DNA of 48,425 nucleotides from an uncultured bacterium (GTDB lineage: Bacteria; Verrucomicrobiota; Kiritimatiellia; RFP12; UBA1067). The notes under the pieces were generated by a model. The model did no database searches. It was not told the DNA's origin and worked only from the letters and a program-made list of their open reading frames with translations. The DNA lies in contig CACWIW010000065.1 in the NCBI GenBank assembly GCA_902761035.1, forward strand, positions 1 through 48,425, read 5' to 3'. Of this stretch, positions 36,501-41,637 are shown piece by piece (the stretch's first letter is position 1; each line of letters opens with the position of its first letter). The position numbers were made by a program, and so were the translations under genes.

Positions 36501-37842
36501 CCGGGGCGATCGTGCCCAGGTCCTCGAAGTTCGTCCACGCGTTCTTGTCCGCGCCGCCGTCCGTCGCGCCGTATGCGAGATAGAGGTTGTTCGTCGCCGT
36601 CTCGGGAATTGTGCCGAACGCGAGCGTGGCGGTGGTGGCTGTCTGCTCCGTCACGGTGACGGTTGGGAGGAAACGGAACGTCGGGGTCGTGTCCGTCACG
36701 CGCCCGAAGCGCGCGGCGTCCCGTTCCGTGCCGGCGACGAGCGCCGTCGCCGTCTCGCTTGGGTGGAACGTGTCGTTCACCTGGTCGTAGAGGCCCGGCA
36801 CGTCGTTCGCGTCGAGCGCGGGGATGTAGTCGCGCTGCATCTGGTACGGATCGTACCATCCGCCATTCGCGATCTTCATGCGGTAGAAGTCGAACGTGGC
36901 AAAGTTGGCGTTGTTGTTGCAGGCGAAAATGCCCATCGGGTTGTTGCCGTCAACATTGCGCGTGTTTGAAGGCCCCACGCGCGTTTCCACTCCTTCGGTG
37001 AAGAGACTCACGCGGTTGTCGTCATCGACGATGAAGCGGTAGTTGGTGTTGAGCGCGGGCTTTGCGCCGAAGGCAGAGCCGCTTGCGTGGAAGTTGAACT
37101 TGTCGCCCTGCATATTGAAGAGGTAGCGGCTGCCCGTCCAGTTCTGGCCGAAGAAGGCTGTCGAAGCAACATACGTGACGTTGCCGAAGCGGAAGTCCGT
37201 GACGGTGCGGCCGTCGGGGACGAGATCGGCGTTCACCCACTGTGCGCCGGTGGAGTGGACTTTGTCGAGTTCCTTCGTCATGGCGAGGTCCGTCGTCTGG
37301 AGGAGGAAGAAGCGGAGCGGACGCCCGTCGCGCAGCGCGGCGGGAACGGTGTAGGTGTACGTCTCCTGTCCGTCTGCGATGTCGGCGACCTTCTCGAAGC
37401 TGTCCCAGGCGTACTTGTCGTCGTCGCCGTCCGTCGCGCCGCTCGCGAGGAAGAGCGCGTGGCTGCGCCCGTTCGGGTTGCCGAACGCGAGCGTCACGCT
37501 GTCAGCCGTCTTCTCCGTCACGCACACCGTGCGCGGCGGCTCGTAGAGGCGGACAACGCCCGGGAGCGTGTCGGGGCCAAGTTTCGCGCTCTCGGCGAGC
37601 GTCGCGTCGGAAAGCGCGCCGTTCCAGATACGCACTTCGTCGTACTTCGCGTTCGCGTCGATGTCGGCCTCATAGAACGAGTGGCCGATGTTGAGCGTGT
37701 AGGATTGGAGTTCCGCGATCGTCCAGCCCTTCACGATCGACCAACGGTTGCGGACGATGCGACCCGTCGAGGCGTTGCGCTTCGTCCAGTGGACCATCGT
37801 GTCGCCGTTGCCCATGTCGCGGTACGACACCGCGATGTGCCA
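27547..37842 (-). CDS. Giant exported multidomain protein, main part (LamG, SGNH hydrolase, PA14-like, autotransporter-type repeats)
   Basis: About 3,430 codons continuing the N-terminal frame 37731-39035 after a probable one-base deletion. Order along the protein: rest of the second LamG domain; two copies of an FN3-like plus LamG-like unit (starting VTEKTADSVTLAFG and VTEQTATTATLAFG); a CBM-like domain (ITNGSFEHF); a beta-helix region with autotransporter-type strands (VKTGAGTFTA). Next come a degenerate SGNH domain (about 33580-33000) with an accessory domain, then an intact SGNH hydrolase (about 31660-30970; GDSITHG, GTNDI, DLHPD) with a second accessory domain. A PA14-like domain (YDDYYGFAIDG), a LamG domain (WLDASDAS) and PATR-like repeats follow. 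Ends KLTYIGGTTIILK. Likely a surface adhesin or carbohydrate esterase. No C-terminal beta-barrel is recognised. Confidence 0.85.
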   Translation of the reverse strand, partial: WHIAVSYRDMGNGDTMVHWTKRNASTGRIVRNRWSIVKGWTIAELQSYTLNIGHSFYEADIDANAKYDEVRIWNGALSDATLAESAKLGPDTLPGVVRLYEPPRTVCVTEKTADSVTLAFGNPNGRSHALFLASGATDGDDDKYAWDSFEKVADIADGQETYTYTVPAALRDGRPLRFFLLQTTDLAMTKELDKVHSTGAQWVNADLVPDGRTVTDFRFGNVTYVASTAFFGQNWTGSRYLFNMQGDKFNFHASGSAFGAKPALNTNYRFIVDDDNRVSLFTEGVETRVGPSNTRNVDGNNPMGIFACNNNANFATFDFYRMKIANGGWYDPYQMQRDYIPALDANDVPGLYDQVNDTFHPSETATALVAGTERDAARFGRVTDTTPTFRFLPTVTVTEQTATTATLAFGTIPETATNNLYLAYGATDGGADKNAWTNFEDLGTIAPETVTTNVTLPAALQATGLKYRFFLMQTNALPYASEVASLISTGGQTVRLGYIPDINTTFDFHIGGLTYANSTTLFGQSWQGAAFMIDVQSNKYYWHGRGTALDPSPTTSDSYRFQMTDEDIIKIDHGGSRKTYAVERKPNPILDLAVFGTWSVTKGSKYTFNSLSLKDAGMVVRDLVPVVKANGKGALFDQANGILYSNELESSGDFTHGATLTRTGWVQDSTESLNSFAAADAGRAATAHWIGGGDVTDLADPANWKCWDATGAELPATTLPDSDTAVDIDGAASFSFPVGATPSWASITFGARTGRVTLTADCDWRGLGAINAVSDTVIDLNGHKLYVDDIAGDGSVTITDSFNANLITNGSFEHFDGTFSGTYAYFTVGGFQPTGWSGTTSCGLTVNNNTWVANTPIDGKYVCWLQNAASIEQTFTAPEAGEYTLTFKLAARPNLGCGKLTVHVDGTTVRTWGAVNNTVFEEQTLALNLTAGAHTLTFQGYLMGSDSTSLIDDVKLVKNGVTAGELYIDVPTGTTKNNAAYILEGAVKFVKTGAGTFTAKNYLRNSGGTVVNAGTLAMGATSLVPNKYPIRIVAGGAYDMAGNGNGNCPVLTMEGTGPDGNGCFRNSGGNVTSGSAQLAGIIMTGDATAYSSNGDFGLLNSGYGATDFNMNGHTLTINVPTGKRFWMCNAVSSCEGLIHVTNGSLYFHNSTVNLPNVDAIIDGVNSKVEVPAVNVYLRDLVMDGGSTYVQTSNRLHLRNLVFNDATKMSTSVSWIYVSDNVIVSNETTDVTCAAPIAGNGTYSKLTKYGAAKFHITNNHTDQQMREGAEIFGGTVVMDSSASTYNPSIAISSTAVPVTIHAGGTLDMRKCGNPVKLTSLDVEEGGSILSVSTNIIQFTTDVAFSRPCPFTFAGTLNFLGRAAFDLTGIAAPEGDANISLLTAGMISGLDASKIDVTGCPAGYTLVVNATSIVLTKDPSSIVTAPEIKIFTLGGTYVYGSTYCFRGPLAQSLFAEGWNVKMTGWRTANGNNLCANTDAWKCHAGVVDLALKTSATRAGVLEGLETYCAAANYPDFTIFLCGDKDVADGVADATVLANYKEAVTRIKAALPMTTVIACTIPGGSAALNADIASWCGTEADVECVDIASLITASQTSTECEAVAAAIKAKLMTLATANGKNTPSSWTPPAVVLDATNNVPAAYLDGFTRVRTIEPTDTTAYAQNLYAIPYTYAPPMQETGIEKVGYYIEFVRRDTGALQAMWIDMDAPGPNWADVAFPVTVAQKKQQTVTKLHVWSNFGGVQQVPANDDTVEGYIEFNCQNYGGTDRTGDVIAEPWTGNVLGFNDTFSTSGGFACFQLMRKFSEAGAFPAAEILFAYNRWGGADSCALGMGTLANYGNHGQTSKVLDWTYVDKTGSADMANISGAAYSYVRVEFWLKYGEAVSDRSSIANFIWTGATDSTFNTVGNWAKDETVATSLANASIILPSGASQAFTYIGWDPISLTTTRLMVDGAASFNDVGGFYLGNLDIGATGRVTYDPTKFTFRLIGAPVFASGAKIALDAKYASNTKGRFLLMTWDNGSLNMDDAALTAVFDATSASGNNPKVWAENLAKGGRLWLDLDYGAPKTRVNVLPVGDSITHGGGYGNWRTGLMKKLAAAGYEPIAKGHRYDQSADICGAAMPDEWISHSGIGGQRLISGGGGGTIDAIENFLDQAGDVDFVLVKLGTNDINSGGRTPGELFPAWSNLVEKVITQKPTAKFIAGAVVDIADAAKNAKVVTYNTMMREAIEGGMFPAKRVYFADLYTPCYRYDQNGTYITGSFQSATDLHPDWPGEDKMADVYCKAITDALADDPDFTPGQVEANIPTTTGAENNVPAAYLAGFTRARVLDIAAHNGTPMATNGYAPYDDFSGSTAATENVGRVGYYIEIRRKDDGVHEYHNLTRWLWVSMDAFGDRSIDTLGVPVLLAKKYQGPASHLHIASNMPGIETTAATGDGADGWIEFWPSSYGNGASGITGAPAKTYGYDWNDTCNGEAAGHGSMQVHRLTPGERNPAQVLFALSAWGSGTGGYAFGLGNMSHNHLGSIDWTFANDASKIGGSTRLTAKSYEIAKIEIWTTPGTVDMTARWTGNGDGTTLTSAANWECRDAAGNVVENAVPNEHTTVIIDGTTSFNVPEGTEMNWKGVQIGEDVHKATQMGYIKYPNRAAMTADGWKNVLLKHYMTQGVGDLTELNAYSLPWSATYINEAQVRYDGWVYVSAEEAGTWNINQRYDDYYGFAIDGAWKHINNTYNANKMTNFTIAEGWHRFTIVCGDTTGGEGANGASNGMSYNGMPWPMLVSVNGAEYVPFTPDHFTMGTGRNVVTLNADCDWRGLGTVTIPSGAVIDLNGHTLRVKGLSADGYLGAEVTSPWFDGTVSAPSILSSACFWLDASDASTLNIDSAGRVLSWTSKDSSHRVATAPAATAQAENFPIYDATTYGRPTVDFGKTSSQRDMTYTRFTNLRTVFMVIKVEATQRAFLLGDRNGGSGTYNFHRGTAGQYGNSSHAKFSNVWNGTTVVDWKNDVIPADDFQVISILTSQNSASDSLTFDRSNSIDSGYRNGGRQLSELICFNTALSDAQRTEVVQYLQAKWMTGRTQGTLIIDVPEGVDAVNDGVAICGNVKVVKEGAGVYEAPAGSTYTGGTEVREGTFRLGTPTAADGRDQVCTGTLGAFGTDVTVQPGATLDAYGAINNYKNRVVLNGGTLANSVAVSAGYNYSHWGNVTLTADSYMDFVGGGLVRRDNVAVTLDLQGYTLHWNGRGQSGSDYCWMFNTDITAGTLEVDGFYTVYYQTDNTKGIRAPQTTLVVKNSGILAIDREPMTVKDYICANTTDGALYSANSLTVSGVFKPESDRHWGCTLASGATLDLADWEGPWNATSVSDRAVIFPTAAGATVNVNLADRTDLKVIKRTGKKCVVEWAAMPENTSFVLDPVARKRGYRIQKTEDGLKLTYIGGTTIILK

Positions 37843-39035
37843 AACGTGTCGTTGAGGGAAAGAATCGTTGATCCGCCCCTCTTGACCTGGAAGGCGTCCT
37901 GTCCGGTGTTTGTGCCGCGGGTCCAGCTGAGGAGGATGCCGTCCGTTTGGCCGCCGCCCATGTCGAACACGCGGGAATAGTTCTGCGCGGCGGTCGGCGT
38001 CGCCCAGATTTCGATCGTCATGCTGTCGGTGGGCAGGATGTTGCCGCCGGTGCCGAGCTCCACGTAGCCGCCGTTATTGCTGTCCTTTATCAGGTTCGCC
38101 GTGCCGCTCATCTGGATGGCCGTGTTGCTGTCCGCCCAGGCGAGTTTCGGCCCCTTGCCCGCAGCGGCGGGACGGCCGGGGAGCGCGTTGTTGTAGTTGC
38201 CGCTGAAGCTCCAGCGCTGGCGCAGGTGGACGTAGGCGTTGTCAACGGCCGGCGCGACGGCGACCGTCTCCGGCAGGGCGTCCGGGCCGGCCGCCGCGTT
38301 CGCGTTGAGCTGCGCGTCGGTGAGCGCGCCGTCCCAGATGCGCACTTCGTCGTATTCCGCGTTGGCGTCGTGGTCGCCGGAGTACTGCGAATGGCCGAGG
38401 TAGAAGTAAGGCCGGTACAACGCGCCGAGCGCCCAGTTCGGGGCGTTCTTGGAACCGGATTTCTCAATCGCGCCCGTCGTGGCGTTGCGCTTCGCCCAGC
38501 GGACGTCGCACGAGCCGTCGGCCTTCGGCGTGAAGACGACGGAAATGTGGTATTGCGTGCCGAGCGTATACGGGTAGAGCGTGTTGTCCGCGCGCAGGAT
38601 CGCGGAGTTGGCATGCTTGATTTCCTGAAGGTCCTTGTTGATGTCCGTGCCGGTTGACCAGCACAGAGTGAAATAGTTCTGGCTGTTCGGGCCGTAGTCG
38701 AAGATGCGGGCGTAGTTCTTGGTGGCAGTCTGCTTGGCCCAGATTTCGACCGTGGCGGCGCCGGGCGGCATGACGTCCATGCCGAGGTTGAGCGAACCGG
38801 TGCTGTTGCCCGCGCCGGTCATCTTCGCGACGCCGCCGGCAACGGTGACGTTTGCGCCGATCTTCTGGGCCAAGTGCCCCGTCACCTCATCCTTGAGGTC
38901 GGTGTTGAACGTCCAGCGGTGCTTCAGCGCCGCCGCCGTCGTCTTCGTCTCGTCCGCTCGCGCCGCGAGCGAAAACGCCGTGCCCGCCGCGACCATCGCC
39001 GCGAGCGCCAGTGTCGATATGCGTAGTTTGCTCAT
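37731..39035 (-). CDS. Giant exported protein, N-terminal part (signal peptide and two LamG domains)
   Basis: Signal peptide about 1-27 (LALAAMVAAGTAFSLAARA); ATG preceded by AAGGAG. LamG/concanavalin A-like domain 1 spans about 38-250 (ends YDEVRIWDGALTDAQL). Domain 2 starts at about 272 and runs to LNDTF at 398. Beyond that the frame gives nonsense (CRTATWATATRWS) to 37731, while the other frame continues the LamG domain as WHIAVSYRD. Restoring one T in the TTT at 37842-37844 would join the frames as LNDTFWHIAV, giving a protein of about 3,830 residues. A homopolymer sequencing error or a slip mutation is likely. This is the gene's real start. Confidence 0.8.
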   Translation of the reverse strand: MSKLRISTLALAAMVAAGTAFSLAARADETKTTAAALKHRWTFNTDLKDEVTGHLAQKIGANVTVAGGVAKMTGAGNSTGSLNLGMDVMPPGAATVEIWAKQTATKNYARIFDYGPNSQNYFTLCWSTGTDINKDLQEIKHANSAILRADNTLYPYTLGTQYHISVVFTPKADGSCDVRWAKRNATTGAIEKSGSKNAPNWALGALYRPYFYLGHSQYSGDHDANAEYDEVRIWDGALTDAQLNANAAAGPDALPETVAVAPAVDNAYVHLRQRWSFSGNYNNALPGRPAAAGKGPKLAWADSNTAIQMSGTANLIKDSNNGGYVELGTGGNILPTDSMTIEIWATPTAAQNYSRVFDMGGGQTDGILLSWTRGTNTGQDAFQVKRGGSTILSLNDTFGTSRCRTATWATATRWSTGRSATPRRVASSATVGRS

Positions 39036-39047
39036 GCTTGCTCCTTA

Positions 39048-39320
39048 TTAGTTGTTAGATTGTAAATGGTAGAGGGAAGTGACTCCACTGCAAAAAACTT
39101 GCTGTTGTACGCTTGCTGTCTCCACCTCCGCAACAAGCAAAGGGGAGGCAAGTGTACGACGGCAAGCGCGCCGCCCTGGCCGCGCTACAGCGCATCCTAT
39201 GCCATGAGGGGGGGGGGGGGTACTTACGTTGTAAACGCGCACTACGCGGCCTCTAGCCGCGCTCAAACGCGATGCTTCAAGGGACATCGCCTTCTCAAGA
39301 TACAATGCGCCTTTTGTCAT
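39048..39320 (-). CDS. Possible small protein encoded in the leader of the giant gene, crossing the G13 tract
   Basis: 90 codons from the ATG at 39320 (MTKGALYLEKAMSLEASRL) to a TAA at 39048, only 12 bp before the giant gene's ATG. The poly-C run on this strand encodes four prolines. An extended -10 box lies 9 nt before the ATG, as for other leaderless genes here, which is the main support. The composition after the tract (many Arg and Ala) looks like non-coding or repeat sequence, so it may be only a leader. Confidence 0.25.
   Translation of the reverse strand: MTKGALYLEKAMSLEASRLSAARGRVVRVYNVSTPPPPHGIGCAVARPGRRACRRTLASPLLVAEVETASVQQQVFCSGVTSLYHLQSNN
39208..39220. repeat. Homopolymeric G13 tract upstream of the giant surface-protein gene
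   Basis: Thirteen consecutive G on the plus strand (C on the coding strand), 173-185 bp upstream of the ATG at 39035. It lies between a candidate promoter and the gene. Long G/C runs of this kind change length by slippage in contingency loci. Confidence 0.85.
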
Positions 39321-39329
39321 TCTGCGCGT

Positions 39330-39338
39330 ATGATACCA
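39330..39338 (-). promoter_or_regulatory. Candidate extended -10 promoter for the giant gene or its leader frame
   Basis: The minus strand reads TGGTATCAT after TTT, 9 nt before the ATG at 39320. It fits the window's TGnTATAmT pattern except for C at position four. The transcript would cross the G13 tract before the giant gene. Confidence 0.4.
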
Positions 39339-39414
39339 AAACCCCGCCCCCAAGCGCAAGCCAAAAAGTCACCATATTTTCACATGTTTCACACTCGGAT
39401 GGTGCAAGCTGTCG

Positions 39415-39509
39415 GGTGGGGCGAGCCGTCCCGGCGAGCCGCCACGGCTCACCCGGAGGGTTCGCCCCACCTGCGGGCCGCCCGGTGGTCGGCCCCTACC
39501 GCGGTAGGG
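39415..39509. repeat. Palindrome-rich intergenic repeat
   Basis: GGTGGGGCGA (39415-39424) pairs perfectly with TCGCCCCACC (39462-39471). Inside it, GAGCCGT (39423-39429) pairs with ACGGCTC (39444-39450). A perfect 16-bp palindrome CCCTACCGCGGTAGGG follows at 39494-39509. The GC-rich cruciform structure resembles dispersed REP-like intergenic repeats. No gene is supported here; 39360-39414 holds nothing I recognise. Confidence 0.6.
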
Positions 39510-39548
39510 CGCGATCACCGAGCGCGCCGCATCCATGCGTATAGGGAT

Positions 39549-39700
39549 TTGGAAACAACCAGGACAACAGTCAAGAACAACATTGTCCTGCGGGCGCACC
39601 TTGAACATTCAGAATCGTGGCAGTTTGAGGATCGGCAAATGGGCGCGGGCGAGTTAACCCGCGCGCCAAAGACAAGTTGTTTCAAACAAGTTGTTTCCAA
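39549..39700 (-). mobile_element. MITE-like dispersed repeat, copy B (complete, 152 bp)
   Basis: Bounded by perfect 11-bp terminal inverted repeats TTGGAAACAAC (39549-39559) and GTTGTTTCCAA (39690-39700). Inside are a GC-rich palindrome around GTTAAC (GCGCGGGC/ACCCGCGC arms) and a direct duplication of ACAAGTTGTTTC near the right end. No coding capacity. Copies A (21081-21218) and C (48138 onward) share long stretches. It lies 24 bp from the lyase stop. Confidence 0.7.
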
Positions 39701-39724
39701 TTTTCAGAAGGCACCCCTTAAGTT

Positions 39725-41593
39725 TCAGAAACTGAAGTTGACTGCTATTTCGGCTGTGCCGTCGGCGGGCGCGGGAACGGTGAACATCAGCTGGCGACAG
39801 CCAGGGTTGGGGGAGTCCCAGGTGTTGGGGCCCTGTCCGTCGCCGACGGACCAAGCACCCTTCTGCGCCCCGCACTGGACGAGCGTGATCGTCTTTCCCG
39901 CCTGACGGAGCGTCACCTTGTCCCCTTCAATCGTAGGCTCGGCGCGCGTCATCATCGCCCAGCGGATCATCCCGCCCGGCCTCACGCCCGCGAAGGTATC
40001 GCGCAACGTGTAGCTGCGCCCCGACGCCGACATCTCTCCGCACCGGACGACCGACGTCGCGTTCGTGTAGAGCGACGAGAGGTCGAGCGTCACCACGGAC
40101 GCCGCGCCGTCGCGTTTCACCTCCGTCACCTTCGCGCTTCCCTTCACCCACTGCTGGCAGCCGTCGATCATCGGCACGTTGTGGGCCCAGGTTCCGAGGC
40201 GGAACAGCTTCCAGCGGTCTGCATTCTGCGCATTGCTCCAGAGGTTCATGCCCATGGCCTCGATCCGGTGGTACGGCTCCGCGCCGATGTCCACCGCCCA
40301 GCGCACCTTCTCGCTCTCCAGCACGAACGACCCGCCGTCCATGTGCCCGTGCGGACCAGACGGCGACCCGCCCTTCAGCCCCACGAACATCGCCTTTTCA
40401 TCGTCCCAGCTCGAACGCTGGATTGTAATCGGCACGGGCCCCTTAGCGTCCCACACGAGCGGCGCCTTCGGCTTCAACCCAGACGGAACATCCTGCACCC
40501 AAAAGAGCGCGAGGGGGAACATCCTGTTGCCGCGAAAACGACGCGGGGAAGGACGCCGTGTGGCAACGTAGCGGCGGTATGCGCCAAACTCGAAGTAGGG
40601 AAGGATGTCTGGCCGGTTGAAGCGCTTCGCGAACCACCATGTCGCATAGCATGTTCCGCGTCCAGCCCCGCCATCCGCATAGTTGAACACCTCTCCGCTC
40701 GGCCCGGTAACGAGATCGAGGTACGCGCCCGTCTCGGCGAAACCCGGCATGGACGCAAGGCCGAAGTCGCTGCCGAGCGTTCCCTCCAGAAGCGCCATAG
40801 CGGCGACATTGAACTCGAGGCCGTAACTCCAGTAGCCCGGCCCTTCAGGATAATTTCCATTCGGCGCAAGCGCCTTCATGGATATTGGCAGCTTGTCGAT
40901 GCAGCGCTGGACAAAACACGCCGCCTCGGTGGGATTTTCCTCCGCGAGCGCGAGCGCGCCTGCGAGGATGCCGGCGTGGCAAACCTGCCCCCAATTGTTG
41001 TGCGCGCGAATCCACCACAACGGCTGGCGCGAGGCGTCGAGTCCACAGCGACGGAGTCCGGCGGAGATCTCACGGCGGACATCCTCCGGCATGTCGTTGT
41101 AGAGCCAGTCGTAGCCGATAGCTACGGCGAGCGTCATCTCGCCCACGTCGAGGAAGTGCGAGGGATTCCAGTCCGAGAACGCGCACACGGCGCGCATTTC
41201 GGCGATGGCGCGGTCGAAGTGCGCCTTGTTGCCGTAGAGTCGGTAAGCGAGCGCGAGGGTATTGATGCGATAGAGCGCGGTGCGGCTCACACCGAGGAGG
41301 CGTTTACCCTCTTTGATACGCTCGCAGGGCTTCGCACTGAGGATCGGATCCGCCGTCGCGCGGATGAACTCCGCGCCTGCCGTGAGAAGCTCCTCCTTGC
41401 CAAGCCGCGCCTTCAGCGCCGCGAAACCGCGCGCATCCGCGAAAAGCCTGGGGTGCGGACGCTTCGCAGCCTCTTCCACGGCGCGCACGATTTCGGGCCG
41501 CGCTTCCGCCGGGATTCCGTTGCCGTTTTTTGGCTTTGCCGGAACCGCCATAGCGGCAAATGCCATGTATATCGCAATTGCTGTCTTCTTCAT
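39725..41593 (-). CDS. Secreted heparinase II/III-like polysaccharide lyase
   Basis: 622 residues from the ATG at 41593 (signal peptide MKKTAIAIYMAFAAMAVPA). The alpha-toroid part has HPRLFADARGFAALKARL, NNWGQVCHAG (about 199-208) and NYPEGPGYWSYG (about 247-258), carrying the Asn and Tyr typical of catalysis. The beta-sandwich part has GPHGHMDGGSFVLESEKVRW (His and Asp at 415-419), the heparinase II/III signature. The family cleaves uronic-acid glycans such as heparin or alginate by beta-elimination. Next to the giant SGNH/LamG protein, this suggests use of host- or algal-type acidic polysaccharides. The long upstream frame is not used because it lacks a signal peptide start. Confidence 0.85.
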   Translation of the reverse strand: MKKTAIAIYMAFAAMAVPAKPKNGNGIPAEARPEIVRAVEEAAKRPHPRLFADARGFAALKARLGKEELLTAGAEFIRATADPILSAKPCERIKEGKRLLGVSRTALYRINTLALAYRLYGNKAHFDRAIAEMRAVCAFSDWNPSHFLDVGEMTLAVAIGYDWLYNDMPEDVRREISAGLRRCGLDASRQPLWWIRAHNNWGQVCHAGILAGALALAEENPTEAACFVQRCIDKLPISMKALAPNGNYPEGPGYWSYGLEFNVAAMALLEGTLGSDFGLASMPGFAETGAYLDLVTGPSGEVFNYADGGAGRGTCYATWWFAKRFNRPDILPYFEFGAYRRYVATRRPSPRRFRGNRMFPLALFWVQDVPSGLKPKAPLVWDAKGPVPITIQRSSWDDEKAMFVGLKGGSPSGPHGHMDGGSFVLESEKVRWAVDIGAEPYHRIEAMGMNLWSNAQNADRWKLFRLGTWAHNVPMIDGCQQWVKGSAKVTEVKRDGAASVVTLDLSSLYTNATSVVRCGEMSASGRSYTLRDTFAGVRPGGMIRWAMMTRAEPTIEGDKVTLRQAGKTITLVQCGAQKGAWSVGDGQGPNTWDSPNPGCRQLMFTVPAPADGTAEIAVNFSF

Positions 41594-41637
41594 GGCACTT
41601 TTTATACCTTTCCGTTGAATCGGTGCTGCATCCTGAC

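Noticed and set aside
39369..39544. Small Pro/Gly/Arg-rich frames on both strands in the palindromic repeat region
   Set aside because: They translate the palindromes and have no promoter or ribosome-binding site.
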